Assembly (NCBI GenBank): GCA_964446115.1
Contig: CAYUNE010000003.1
Location: 1-43,946, forward strand
Length of the DNA stretch: 43,946 bases
Reading direction: 5' to 3'
DNA from: CAYUNE01 sp964446115
Lineage (GTDB): Bacteria; Desulfobacterota; Desulfobulbia; Desulfobulbales; Desulfobulbaceae
In this document: piece after piece, positions 1-7,822 of the stretch
Layout: every line of letters begins with the position of its first letter
How positions within the stretch are numbered: position 1 is the first letter of the stretch
The notes under the pieces: model-generated
The model's database searches: none
What the model was told of the DNA's origin: nothing
Seen by the model: only the letters and a program-made list of their open reading frames with translations
Made by a program: the position numbers and the translations under genes

Positions 1-158
1 CCGATCTCCTGCCCCATTTCGACTTTTCCCTCCAGGAGGCCAGGGAGGAAGCCCTGCGCCTGAATCCCGATCTCACCATCCTGGAGCTTTCAGCCACCGG
101 CGGCACCGGGATTCAGCAGTGGGCCGATCATCTGCTGCGGCCGGCCGGAGGTGACTGA
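1..158 (+). CDS. hypB: HypB, hydrogenase nickel incorporation GTPase (C-terminal part)
   Basis: An open frame enters from the left edge and stops with TGA at 156-158, giving about 51 residues. It reads DLLPHFDFSLQEAREEALRL, then NPDLTILELSATGGTGIQQW. This matches the end of the HypB G domain, where an asparagine/lysine-Asp base-recognition region is followed by the SAT-G-x-G stretch (SATGGTG here). HypB loads nickel into [NiFe]-hydrogenase precursors using GTP. The metal sites and P-loop lie outside the window. No gene follows until 461. A near-palindrome (GGCCCGCTGCAGCAGGCC) sits at about 225-242 but has no T-run, so it is not a convincing terminator. Confidence 0.85.
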   Translation, partial: DLLPHFDFSLQEAREEALRLNPDLTILELSATGGTGIQQWADHLLRPAGGD

Positions 159-347
159 GCCCCCCTTCCCTGCCCACCTCCGGTTCGGTCGTCGGCATCT
201 CTTTTCCCCTCTTTTTCCCGGGAAGGCCCGCTGCAGCAGGCCGCATCGGGAAAAACGCCGATCTCCTGCGACCAATTTCAGCCTGGAAACATTTTATCCC
301 GCACAGTTACAATCCCCGTCATCGGTCGGGAAAATAACGCGGGAACA

Positions 348-376
348 TTGACAAGCCGCACACCAGGGCATAAAAA
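348..376 (+). promoter_or_regulatory. Sigma-70-type promoter for the first TRAP operon
   Basis: TTGACA at 348-353 is a perfect -35 box. It is followed after 17 bases by TAAAAA at 371-376, which matches four of six -10 positions. It lies 85 bases upstream of the dctP start at 461. The 159-460 gap holds nothing else that I recognise. Expression would begin near 383. Confidence 0.5.
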
Positions 377-460
377 GAGAGGTAGCCGGCCCGATTTGCT
401 GTACCATTGGTCCATGGCGGAAAAACAACGCTGTTTTCCATTCACAAGGGGGATTACACC

Positions 461-1435
461 ATGAAAAAACATGTTGCATTGACACTTTCTTTCCTGCTGC
501 TGACGGTCATTCCCACCATGGCTGCCCAGACCATCAAACTGGGGGTGGTGACCAAGCCCGGATCGGCCCAGAACATTGTTGCCGAAAAGTTCAAGGAGCT
601 GGTGGAGGCGCGTTCCAACGGTGCCTATCAGGTCAAGATCTTTCACTCAAAATCCATCGGCAATGAAACCGAGATACTCCAGCAGATCCAGATGAACACC
701 ATCCAGATGGGGGTGATCACCGGTGGGCCCTTCGACACCTTCGATCCCATTGTCCGGGTGATCAACTACCCCTTTCTGTTCAAGGATAACGCCCAGGCCG
801 ATGCAATCCTGGACGGCCCCCTGGGAGCGGAAATCCTCAAGGACCTGGAAAGCGTCGGCTTCAAGGGGCTCTGTTTTTCCGAAAACGGTTTCCGCAACCT
901 CACCAACAACAAAAAACCGGTGAAAAACGCCGACGATATCAAGGGGCTGAAAATCCGGGTCATGGCCTCGGCCCTGCACAAGGCCATCTGGCAGGCACTG
1001 GGTGCCAACCCCACCCCCATGCCGTGGCCCATATACTCGGAGTTGGAACAGGGGGTCATTGACGGCCAGGAAAACCCCCTCTGGGTCATGGAGGTCTACA
1101 AGTTCTACGAAATCCAGAAGTACATGACCCTAACCCGTCACGTCTACTCACCCCATATCGACGTCGCCTCTCTGGCCTGGTGGAAGACCCTGACGCCCGC
1201 AGACCGGGAGATGATCCAAGGGTCAATGCGGGAAGCCGCTGTATTTCAACGCCGGGAGAACCGCGCCAAAGACGGCGCCCGCCTGGCCCTGCTCAAGGAA
1301 AAGGGGATGATTGTCGAGGAAAATCCGGATATCGACTCCTTCCGCGGCAAGGTCGCAGGTCTCAAGGATATGGAGCTTTTTCAGGAACCCAAGGTGCACA
1401 GCCTGCTTCTGAAAATGCTTGAGGCAACCCGCTGA
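461..1435 (+). CDS. dctP: TRAP transporter solute-binding protein, DctP family (first system)
   Basis: A 324-residue periplasmic receptor that captures a carboxylate-type substrate and hands it to the QM membrane pair. It starts at ATG 461, placed behind AAGGGGG. The first 20 or so residues (MKKHVALTLSFLLLTVIPTM) are a clear Sec signal peptide ending near AMAAQ. The DctP fold is shown by the helix-strand stretch DDIKGLKIRVMASALHKAIW; its arginine is the usual carboxylate clamp. The segment SELEQGVIDGQENP is the conserved hinge region. Length is normal for the family. An in-frame upstream extension to 407 exists, but it would bury the signal peptide. The substrate cannot be read from sequence, and no catabolic enzyme adjoins this system. 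Confidence 0.93.
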   Translation: MKKHVALTLSFLLLTVIPTMAAQTIKLGVVTKPGSAQNIVAEKFKELVEARSNGAYQVKIFHSKSIGNETEILQQIQMNTIQMGVITGGPFDTFDPIVRVINYPFLFKDNAQADAILDGPLGAEILKDLESVGFKGLCFSENGFRNLTNNKKPVKNADDIKGLKIRVMASALHKAIWQALGANPTPMPWPIYSELEQGVIDGQENPLWVMEVYKFYEIQKYMTLTRHVYSPHIDVASLAWWKTLTPADREMIQGSMREAAVFQRRENRAKDGARLALLKEKGMIVEENPDIDSFRGKVAGLKDMELFQEPKVHSLLLKMLEATR

Positions 1436-1452
1436 GTTTTTTCCCGGAAAGC

Positions 1453-1941
1453 GTGGCCCTGTTTCTGAAAAAAACCTGCCGCAGCCTGAACCGCGGGGTG
1501 GAATACCTGCTTTTCGGGCTCGGTTTTTCCATGGCCATGCTGGTGGCGGTGCAGGTTTTTGCCCGATACGTGCTCAATCACTCGCTGTTCTGGTCCGAGG
1601 AGCTTGCCCGTTACCTGCTGGTCTGGCTCACCTTTTTAGGGGCCACGGTTGCCTATCACCGGGGGGTGCATCCCGGTGTGGACGCCCTCACCGCACACCT
1701 GCCTCCTGCTGCAAGGCGCATGAGCCGCGTTGCCGTCCTTCTGGTTTCCATGGGGTTGTTCGGGGTTATGGTGGTCTCGGGATACCGGTTCGCCTGGTTC
1801 GTGCGGCTGCAGATCACGCCGTCGCTGGCCCTGCCCAAGTGGATTGTCCTGGCAATTATTCCGGTAAGCGGCGCGATCCTTCTTTTCCACGCCCTCACCT
1901 CCCTTGTGGAGACCCTGACAGCTCAAGCCGGTGACCACTGA
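1453..1941 (+). CDS. dctQ: TRAP transporter small permease, DctQ family (first system)
   Basis: A 162-residue membrane protein with four hydrophobic segments, at about 18-38, 53-70, 92-112 and 130-152, as expected for the small TRAP subunit. The stretch VQVFARYVLNHSLFWSEELA contains the family's typical FxRYVxxxxxxWxEEL signature. The start is GTG at 1453, preceded by a weak GGAAAG site 17 bases after dctP. The C-terminus overlaps dctM by 11 bases, indicating translational coupling. DctQ bridges the receptor and the large permease. Confidence 0.92.
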   Translation: MALFLKKTCRSLNRGVEYLLFGLGFSMAMLVAVQVFARYVLNHSLFWSEELARYLLVWLTFLGATVAYHRGVHPGVDALTAHLPPAARRMSRVAVLLVSMGLFGVMVVSGYRFAWFVRLQITPSLALPKWIVLAIIPVSGAILLFHALTSLVETLTAQAGDH

Positions 1942-3211
1942 AATCCTGCTGCTCTCGCTACTGCTTCTTTTTCTTATCAACACGCCCATAGCCGTGGCCA
2001 TCGGCGCGGCCGCGGTGATCTCCATTCTGGCAAGCGGTGATCTGCCGCTGATGATGGTGGCGCAACGGATGTTTTCCGGCACGGACTCCTTTCATCTCAT
2101 GGCCGTGCCCCTTTTTATGTTTGCCGGCGTGCTCATGGAGGCGGGGGGGATCAGCCGCCGCATCGTCGATTTTGCCGAGGCCCTGGTGGGATGGCTGCCC
2201 GGTGGGCTGGCGGCGGTGACCATTGTCTCGGCCATGTTTTTCGCAGGTATTTCCGGATCGGCGGCCGCCGATGCCGCGGCAGTGGGCGCCATTCTCATCC
2301 CGGCCATGAAAAAATCGGGCTATGGGTCGGATTTCGCCGCCGCGACCCTGGCCTCGGGCGGCTCCATCGGCGTGATCATTCCGCCCTCCATCCCCATGAT
2401 CATCTTCGGCTTTCTCACCGGAGCCTCCATCGGCAGGCTCTTTGCCGCGGGTCTGTTGCCGGGTCTGATGATCGGCTTTTCGCTCGTCGTGGTCGCCACC
2501 CTGATCTCACGGCGACAAAATTACGCGGCCACCACTCCCTTTTCCCTAACGCGCGTCCGGCAGACCTTCCGGCGTGCCCTGACGGCCCTGGGAGCACCGC
2601 TGATCATCCTCGGCGGAATCCTCTCCGGCATCTTCACGGCAACGGAATCGGCGGCGGTGGCGGTTATCTATGCCCTGGTGGTGGGCATGTTCGTCTACCG
2701 CGCCATCGGCCCCGGGGACCTCTTCCCCCTGTTTCGGGAAGGAGCGGTGACCGCGGCGATCGTCATGTTCATCATTGCCATGGCATCGGTATTCAGCTGG
2801 ATCGCCGCCATTGAGGATATTCCCGGACGGTTGGCCGGCGCCCTGCTCGGCCTCACCGACAACCCGGTGATGTTGCTGCTGCTTGTCAACCTGATCCTGC
2901 TCATCGCCGGAACCTTCATCGAAACCACGGCCTCGCTCATCCTGCTGGTGCCCATGATCACCGCCATGCTGCCGATGCTGCACATCGACATCATTCAGCT
3001 CGGCGTCATCGTCGTCACCAACCTGGCCATCGGCATGCTCACCCCGCCCATGGGCATCTGCCTCATCGTTTCCGGCTCCATCTCCGGCGACTCCCTGGGC
3101 GCGGTTTCCAGGCGGATTCTGCCCTTTCTGCTCATCCTCCTCGTGGATCTGGCCATTATCACCTTTTTCCCTCCCCTGACCATGTGGATGGCCGGAGCGG
3201 TGTGCGGCTGA
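1931..3211 (+). CDS. dctM: TRAP transporter large permease, DctM family (first system)
   Basis: A 426-residue, very hydrophobic protein with roughly twelve membrane segments, which carries out sodium-coupled uptake. Family hallmarks include PLFMFAGVLMEAGGISRRIV near residue 60, the FFAGISGSAAADAAAVGAIL loop, and the GGSIGVIIPPSIPMIIFG stretch. The second half repeats the pattern with NLAIGMLTPPMG. Translation starts at GTG 1931 inside the end of dctQ. Its 3' end overlaps the 3' end of the convergent acyltransferase gene by about 53 bases. Confidence 0.93.
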   Translation: MTTEILLLSLLLLFLINTPIAVAIGAAAVISILASGDLPLMMVAQRMFSGTDSFHLMAVPLFMFAGVLMEAGGISRRIVDFAEALVGWLPGGLAAVTIVSAMFFAGISGSAAADAAAVGAILIPAMKKSGYGSDFAAATLASGGSIGVIIPPSIPMIIFGFLTGASIGRLFAAGLLPGLMIGFSLVVVATLISRRQNYAATTPFSLTRVRQTFRRALTALGAPLIILGGILSGIFTATESAAVAVIYALVVGMFVYRAIGPGDLFPLFREGAVTAAIVMFIIAMASVFSWIAAIEDIPGRLAGALLGLTDNPVMLLLLVNLILLIAGTFIETTASLILLVPMITAMLPMLHIDIIQLGVIVVTNLAIGMLTPPMGICLIVSGSISGDSLGAVSRRILPFLLILLVDLAIITFFPPLTMWMAGAVCG

Positions 3212-4418
3212 AAAAGGCAAGGCGCCTCCCCACCCTGCCGGCAATTTCACCGTAAAGCCACGCATAGCCGCAACTTAATCCGAGCACCGCAGCGAACAGA
3301 AGCGGCGACCATGGGCGGAAATCACCGATATTTCCGGTCACCAGGACAATCACGGCACCATGGATAAGCCAGATTGCCGCCGAATGGGAGCCCAGAAAAC
3401 GCAGCACAGCCCATCTGCCCCCATGCAGCAACAAAACCAGAAAAAAGAGCAGGAGCGGCCCCAGAAGCCAGTCCAACCAGGTGTTGACGGCGGTATAGCG
3501 ATAGATATCCATATCCTTGATATCGAAAATCCCAAGCCACGCCCCGATCCGTACCAGATTGTAGCGAAAAAGAAAAATCAGGCTGATGAACAGCAGGGCC
3601 GCACCCCGTCGCTGCAAGGGGTTTGCAAGGACCCGGAAACCGGCCCGCAGAACAGTCTCGAAACCGTTGCCGGCCGCCAGGCAAAAACCGGTGCAGAAGT
3701 AGAGCTGATTATACCAGAACAGTCTGATGGGAAAGGAGGAGTAAAACAGCGACGAAAGCCCGGCCTGGTCGACCAGCCGGGAAAAGCCGGTAAAACCGCC
3801 GGCTGGTGAAAGCAAGTAGAGCAGCAGGGATAAAAGAGCCGGCGTTTTCCAGGAAAATCGCCTTGTCAGGTAGACCATCAGGGGAGTGAGCAGCAACAGT
3901 TCCACATAGATGATAAAAAACCACCAACCACCGTTGATCCCCACATTGAGGCCGAGATAGGTGGTCACGGTCTGGCTGACTGACCGAAGCGCCCATCTCC
4001 CCGAGGAGAGATAGAGAAGAACAACCGTTACCGACACGGAGACGCAGTAGACCGTGTAAATACGTGCAATACGACGAAAACTGCTCCGCCATGGCTGCTC
4101 ATCCCGTTGCGATGACAGATAGAGACCGTAGCCGCTTACAAAGAAAAACATCGGGATGCAGATCTTGCCCACCGAGGAGAGGAAAAACTCGACCCTGCCC
4201 GCAGCCCCGCCGAACAGATCGACAAACCCTGGCCTGACAGATGGAAAGAGAAACAGATGATGCAAGACCAGCAAAATCACCGCCACCCCCTTCACCAGGG
4301 TCGCCATCCGGCGGCTAAACAGCGGCTCGACGCTCACATCGGCAGGTCTGCGGCAACGGCTCTTTGCCGTTTTTACGCTCCGGTCTCCAAAAGAATCACG
4401 ATGCCGCCGGGGAATCAT
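3159..4418 (-). CDS. Membrane acyltransferase, acyltransferase-3 family
   Basis: Up to 419 residues with about ten membrane helices. The N-terminal signature VKGVAVILLVLHHLFLFPSV includes the catalytic-type histidine pair of acyltransferase-3 enzymes (OafA/NodX-like). FFVSGYGLYLSS is the usual 'FFxxSG(Y/F)' motif. Such proteins O-acylate sugars in surface polysaccharides; the substrate here is unknown. The start is uncertain. ATG 4418 has no visible ribosome site; GTG 4337 (SVEPLFSRR...) or ATG 4307 (MATLVKG) would fit the family better. The 5' end lies only 18 bases from an IS-end-like repeat, so the original leader may have been replaced. The tail overlaps dctM by about 53 bases. Confidence 0.82.
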   Translation of the reverse strand: MIPRRHRDSFGDRSVKTAKSRCRRPADVSVEPLFSRRMATLVKGVAVILLVLHHLFLFPSVRPGFVDLFGGAAGRVEFFLSSVGKICIPMFFFVSGYGLYLSSQRDEQPWRSSFRRIARIYTVYCVSVSVTVVLLYLSSGRWALRSVSQTVTTYLGLNVGINGGWWFFIIYVELLLLTPLMVYLTRRFSWKTPALLSLLLYLLSPAGGFTGFSRLVDQAGLSSLFYSSFPIRLFWYNQLYFCTGFCLAAGNGFETVLRAGFRVLANPLQRRGAALLFISLIFLFRYNLVRIGAWLGIFDIKDMDIYRYTAVNTWLDWLLGPLLLFFLVLLLHGGRWAVLRFLGSHSAAIWLIHGAVIVLVTGNIGDFRPWSPLLFAAVLGLSCGYAWLYGEIAGRVGRRLAFFSRTPLRPSTWSGEGKR

Positions 4419-4435
4419 ATTTTTGCGGTACCTGA

Positions 4436-4460
4436 GAGGTGGTCCCCATCGTTCGGACAG
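4436..4460 (+). repeat. IS-end-like 25-bp repeat, left copy
   Basis: The sequence gaggtggtccccatcgttcggacag matches 7345-7369 in the same orientation at 22 of 25 positions; only the central tcg/aaa differs. The form TG-A-GGTGGTCCCC...TTCGGACAG resembles the termini of IS3-type elements, but there is no transposase in the window. The two copies bracket the AT-rich 4.4-7.4 kb segment. Confidence 0.6.
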
Positions 4461-4492
4461 CTTGGCGGCCCGGTTTCACTTCGCCGGTAGGC

Positions 4493-5116
4493 TCAATTAC
4501 CACGACGGGCTGCGGCAAGACCGACTCCGGCAGCGACCATCAAACCGCCTGATGTTCGTGAGACTGTTTTAACCGCCCTACGGCTACGTAACAACCTGCT
4601 TGCCTTGCCAGCAACTAATGCCCAGACAGATGTTACAGTAAAAGTAATTAGTAAAAACGTTGGCACTATTATGACAAACTGCAATCCAATAGGATTTGTT
4701 GTGTTGATAAATTGCGGCAGAAATGCTGCGATAAATATTAGGCTTTTCGGATTAAATATTGTGATAATAAGACCTTGGAAAAATAAATTCTTCGTTGATC
4801 CTGATGATGATGTCTCGGTCTCTAAAGGTTCGTTGGCACTTCGCCATTGCCTGATTCCGAGATAAATAAGATATACGGCACCAATCCATCGAAGCCATTC
4901 AAATGCGTGAGCAACAACATTTAGCAAAGATGCAAGGCCGATTGCTGCAATAATAAGCTGAACAGCTATTCCCAAAGTTGCTCCTGCGACGGTAACTATG
5001 CCCCGCTTCCAGCCATAAGAAATGCTATGAGCGACTGTTAACAGCACACTTGGACCAGGAAGTGCTATCATAATTGCAGTTGCAATGACGAATGCAATAA
5101 ATACGTGTAAATCCAT
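4493..5116 (-). CDS. LysE/RhtB-family amino-acid exporter
   Basis: A 207-residue protein with six hydrophobic segments. The N-terminal signature ATAIMIALPGPSVLLTVAHS contains the PGP motif of LysE/RhtB exporters. IGAVYLIYLGIRQWRS and GLIITIFNPKSLIFIAAFLP are also typical of the family. These proteins export amino acids or homoserine lactone-like compounds; the substrate is not predictable. It appears complete, ending in the usual GVGLAAARR. Base composition is clearly more AT-rich than the flanking TRAP genes, as is the downstream crotonase, which suggests acquisition. It lies 34 bases downstream of the crotonase on the same strand. Confidence 0.88.
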   Translation of the reverse strand: MDLHVFIAFVIATAIMIALPGPSVLLTVAHSISYGWKRGIVTVAGATLGIAVQLIIAAIGLASLLNVVAHAFEWLRWIGAVYLIYLGIRQWRSANEPLETETSSSGSTKNLFFQGLIITIFNPKSLIFIAAFLPQFINTTNPIGLQFVIIVPTFLLITFTVTSVWALVAGKASRLLRSRRAVKTVSRTSGGLMVAAGVGLAAARRGN

Positions 5117-5150
5117 TTTTCGTGACCCTTATCTACTATTTATTTTTTTA

Positions 5151-5942
5151 TTATTCACACTGGAATATCGGCCTTTCTTTTTGCAAAAATGCGCGAGTTC
5201 CTTCGCGAAAATCATTTGTCGATGCAACCAAGCCAAAATAATCCGCTCCTAATTTTGCTGATTCATCAATTGTTAACTCCAAGCCACGATGGAGAGCTTC
5301 CCATGTAAGATTAACGGCCAACGGAGAATTTTTTAGTACTTCTCCAAGCAGCTTTTTCCCTGCAGTAAGGAGTCTATCTGCTGGAACCACTTTGTGGACA
5401 AGACCTAAACGAAATGCTTCCTCTGCATCAATGATTTTTCCGGTCAAAAGCATTTCCGTAGCTTTGCTTTTACCAATGAGGCGGGGTAAACGTGTTGTGC
5501 CGCCCCAACCTGCCACAGCGCCTATACAAACTTCAGGATGACCCATTTTGGAAGAAGTTACAGCTACCCTCAGCATGCATGATTCAGCTATTTCAAGACC
5601 ACCGCCAAGAGCATAGCCATTCACCAAAGCAATGGATATTTTGCCCAAATTCTCAATTAGTTGCGTAACCAACACAGCTAATTGTGCCAGTTGTCTTACC
5701 TGTAATGGTGATGCCTGGTTGAGATATCCTATATCGGCTCCTGCAGAAAACGCTTTATTACCGGCACCGGTGATGACAACCGCTTGTATGGATGGATCAT
5801 TTTTGATTTTTTCCAAACTTTTTTTAAATTCGTTAAGTAATTGTTTGTTCAGTGCATTAAGGACATTTGGGCGATTTAATGTGAGGTATGCAATATTATC
5901 TTTTTGCTCAACAAGCAAAATTTGCTTTTCAATATCATTCAT
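5151..5942 (-). CDS. Enoyl-CoA hydratase/isomerase (crotonase) family protein
   Basis: A 263-residue crotonase. The oxyanion-hole segments AGNKAFSAGADIGYLNQ (near 60-76) and ALVNGYALGGGLEIAESCML (near 106-125) are intact. The two catalytic-type acids of hydratases lie in the LGGGLEIA...HPEVCIGAVAGWGGTTRLPR stretch: E is present in HPEV, while the second site is GW rather than the usual PG(A/G)GGT context, so the exact reaction is open. Family members hydrate or isomerise acyl-CoA thioesters in fatty-acid or aromatic degradation. The gene is AT-rich and lies within the foreign-looking segment. No acyl-CoA pathway partner is nearby. Confidence 0.88.
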   Translation of the reverse strand: MNDIEKQILLVEQKDNIAYLTLNRPNVLNALNKQLLNEFKKSLEKIKNDPSIQAVVITGAGNKAFSAGADIGYLNQASPLQVRQLAQLAVLVTQLIENLGKISIALVNGYALGGGLEIAESCMLRVAVTSSKMGHPEVCIGAVAGWGGTTRLPRLIGKSKATEMLLTGKIIDAEEAFRLGLVHKVVPADRLLTAGKKLLGEVLKNSPLAVNLTWEALHRGLELTIDESAKLGADYFGLVASTNDFREGTRAFLQKERPIFQCE

Positions 5943-6107
5943 TATTATGACCTTTTATCTTTATTCATTGGACATGGCAGCACACATAATGAAGGCAAGG
6001 GTTTGTGACGGAAACATTAGATAATCCGGTGCACTTTAAACGTATGATCATGTATAATAAAGCGCCGAGTTCCCGCCGTCACTTAAATGCGATTGTTCTG
6101 AAAAAAA

Positions 6108-6407
6108 TTATTTATTATATTTGATGGTTAACTCGCTTGTAACTGTTGGGTGATACTTGACATTGTTTTCTGTTTTATCCTTAATCTGAATCGCCTCCTG
6201 AGGACACCTGTGAATACACCTTAGACAAAAAGAACAATTTGGGATGGCAACGAAATCTGCAACAAGAGAAGGAGGTTCTCTAAAATGAATTGGATAACCT
6301 AGCCCCAGGATATTAAAATCATCTTCTATTTGATGGAGTAATTTTTTAGGGCTCCTCCGGAAAATTTGTTGGTAAACAGGACCAACGAAATAATTATCCC
6401 TGCTCAC
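6108..6407 (-). pseudogene. Iron-sulfur protein fragment resembling the C-terminus of EFR1-type ferredoxins
   Basis: A 99-residue frame with one ferredoxin-type cluster, NCSFCLRCIHRCPQEAIQIK, followed by a tail ending in KYHPTVTSELTI. This order (CxxCxxCxxxCP-xxAI, then a lysine/tyrosine-rich tail) is the second-cluster end of flavodoxin/ferredoxin fusion proteins of the EFR1 type. The flavodoxin domain and first cluster are missing. The only start is GTG at 6407, next to a run of ten G on this strand. I treat it as the 3' remnant of a longer gene. It could still be expressed as a small 4Fe-4S protein. Confidence 0.55.
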
Positions 6408-6408
6408 A

Positions 6409-6418
6409 CCCCCCCCCC
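6409..6418. repeat. C10 homopolymer tract
   Basis: Ten consecutive C on the plus strand. On the minus strand this is a G10 run directly before the GTG of the iron-sulfur fragment and at the end of the hsdM remnant. Such tracts slip during replication. Here the tract lies at a junction between two broken genes, so it may simply mark the break. Confidence 0.8.
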
Positions 6419-6609
6419 AGAGGAGGAGATCTATCCTGACACAGGAGGATTTCTTCAGAAGTATCTGCTTTTACTAATACAATATCATCCATGAACTTGT
6501 AGATCAGAGCGTTGGTGATCTGCTCAACCTGGACCTTGGGATCGGGCACCTTTCCAACCAGTATCTGCCTGGACGAGTTGATTCTTTTTTATGTATCTTT
6601 ATCTAACAT
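6419..6609 (-). pseudogene. Remnant of a type I DNA methyltransferase (HsdM-like) N-terminus
   Basis: The ATG at 6607-6609 directly follows the TAA of the KilA-N gene. It reads MLDKDT, then TAA at 6589-6591, then KRINSSRQILVGKVPDPKVQ and VEQITNALIYKFMDDI to about 6481. That is the characteristic N-terminus of HsdM-like N-6 adenine methylases (VEQITxALIYKFMDDxD). After DDI the similarity stops and unrelated sequence continues to the G10 tract. The gene therefore has an in-frame nonsense codon at position 7 and lacks everything after residue 43, including the SAM-binding and NPPF motifs. It is dead, but it shows that a type I restriction-modification locus once lay here with the KilA-N gene. 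Confidence 0.72.
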
Positions 6610-7392
6610 TTATTTGTTTTCCAACTTTTTTATATTGTGATCCACTGTCAGAATCTGCATTTGATGTCTGGCGATTTGATTTAGCCTTACCAGCCGTTGC
6701 GCCTGGTCCATGCCTTCTTCAATAAACAGGGCGTTGAGGTTTTCCAGGTTTGACAGGCAGACCAGTTGCGAAACATTGGCGTAGTCGCGGATATTGCCTT
6801 TTTTGTTTTTATTGCCCTGCCGCCACTGGGCTGCGGTCATTCCAAACAGGGCAAGGTTTAAAACATCAGCTTCCTGTGCGTAAATTTGATTTATTTGTCG
6901 GGAGGTCAGTTCCGGCGGAATCAGGTTTTCCTTGATTGCATCCGTATGAATACGATAATTGATTTTGACAAGATTTCGCTTAATATCCCAGCCGAGTTGT
7001 TTTTGTTCAGCTTCCTTAAGGCGCTGGAATTCCATTATAAGATAAAGTTTAAACTCTGCCGAAATCCAGGAAGCGAATTCAAAGGCAATATCTTTATGAG
7101 CATAAGTGCCGCCATAGCGCCCAGCTTTCGAAACAATACCGATGGCCTTGGTACTGTTCAGCCAGTTCTTGGCTGAGAGAACAAATCCGTTGGAACCGGA
7201 TTCATTTTTAATGTTACGGAATTCAGTAACATTAAAATCAGGATTGTGCATCTTCTCCCACAAACCCATAAATTCAATGGTATATCGAGTGCTTAGCCAG
7301 TGTGAAATAACCAGACCGGTTGCCTCTGGATTTTTATGCCTGGTGAGGTGGTCCCCAAAATTCGGACAGGGTGTTAAGGTGGAATCAACCAT
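6610..7392 (-). pseudogene. KilA-N domain protein, 5'-truncated and fused to IS-end sequence
   Basis: A 260-residue frame. From residue 16 (RHKNPEATGLVISHWLST...) it follows the KilA-N DNA-binding domain: NTIEF-like RYTIEFMGLWEKMHNPDFNV, then GRYGGTYAHKDIAFEFASWI. A C-terminal helical region follows, typical of KilA-N proteins encoded in type I restriction-modification loci. The usual first strand of the domain (roughly the first 20 residues, ending in SLTDIA) is missing. It is replaced by residues MVDSTLTPCPNFGDHLT, which are translated from the IS-end-like repeat at 7345-7369. The gene was thus cut at its 5' end and happens to remain open. The stop abuts the hsdM remnant start (TAAATG). Activity is doubtful. 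Confidence 0.75.
7345..7369 (+). repeat. IS-end-like 25-bp repeat, right copy
   Basis: gaggtggtccccaaaattcggacag is a direct repeat of 4436-4460. The T and G at 7344-7345 give a TGA-type terminus. Sequence to the right continues with GGGTGTTAAGGTGGAATC and a ribosome-site-like AAAGGAGGATCACC at about 7398-7411, reminiscent of the leader of an IS3-family orfA, but the reading frame after it is not maintained. I see it as the surviving end of a decayed insertion sequence. Confidence 0.6.
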
Positions 7393-7583
7393 TCTACCTA
7401 AAGGAGGATCACCTTCACGGCAAGAGCTGCCTTCTATCTATTGTTCCCGCTGTTTCTTAATAGCTAACTTGTGAATTCAAATTTTTCCATTACTCTATTA
7501 TGGGTGCAAATACAAGTTCTTTCGATATTACAGGATTATAATTTCATGACGGTTTAGTTTTTCATTTGAATTTTCACCTGCTC

Positions 7584-7700
7584 GTAACCGGTTACGTGAT
7601 ATGTAACCACGCGCTATTTCTTGCTTTAAACTGCAATTAGTCACAGGTTCTCAGATTTACACGCTCTCTCCCGGCCGCTATAGCCCACTATGCGGGGAGC
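7584..7700 (+). repeat. Dispersed hairpin element, copy A (right arm truncated)
   Basis: It starts with the palindrome GTAACCGGTTAC, then ATGTAACCACGCGCTATTTC, then CAATTAGTCACAGGTTCT and the left hairpin arm CACGCTCTCTCCCGGCCGC. The loop TATAGCCCACTATGCGG is shared with the copy at 43807. After GCGG it departs into unrelated sequence, so the right arm and terminal repeat are lost. It is in the same orientation as copy B, 122 bases downstream. Confidence 0.85.
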
Positions 7701-7752
7701 ACCACCCTTGATTGCCTTCGATTTCCCTTCTGCTGCTGTTTTGAAAATGAAA

Positions 7753-7781
7753 TTGACTTTTTGGGATAAACAGGGTGTATT
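7753..7781 (+). promoter_or_regulatory. Candidate promoter of the second TRAP operon
   Basis: TTGACT (7753-7758), a 17-base spacer and TGTATT (7776-7781, four of six matches). It lies between repeat copies A and B. If used, the transcript would carry the whole hairpin of copy B in its 5' leader before reaching dctP at 8005. Confidence 0.4.
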
Positions 7782-7822
7782 TCGTTATACCGGTTATGCG
7801 AAATGCCCTGATATCCTGGAAC

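Noticed and set aside
407..460. Upstream extension of the first dctP
   Set aside because: It would place 18 residues before a perfect signal peptide; ATG 461 has the ribosome site.
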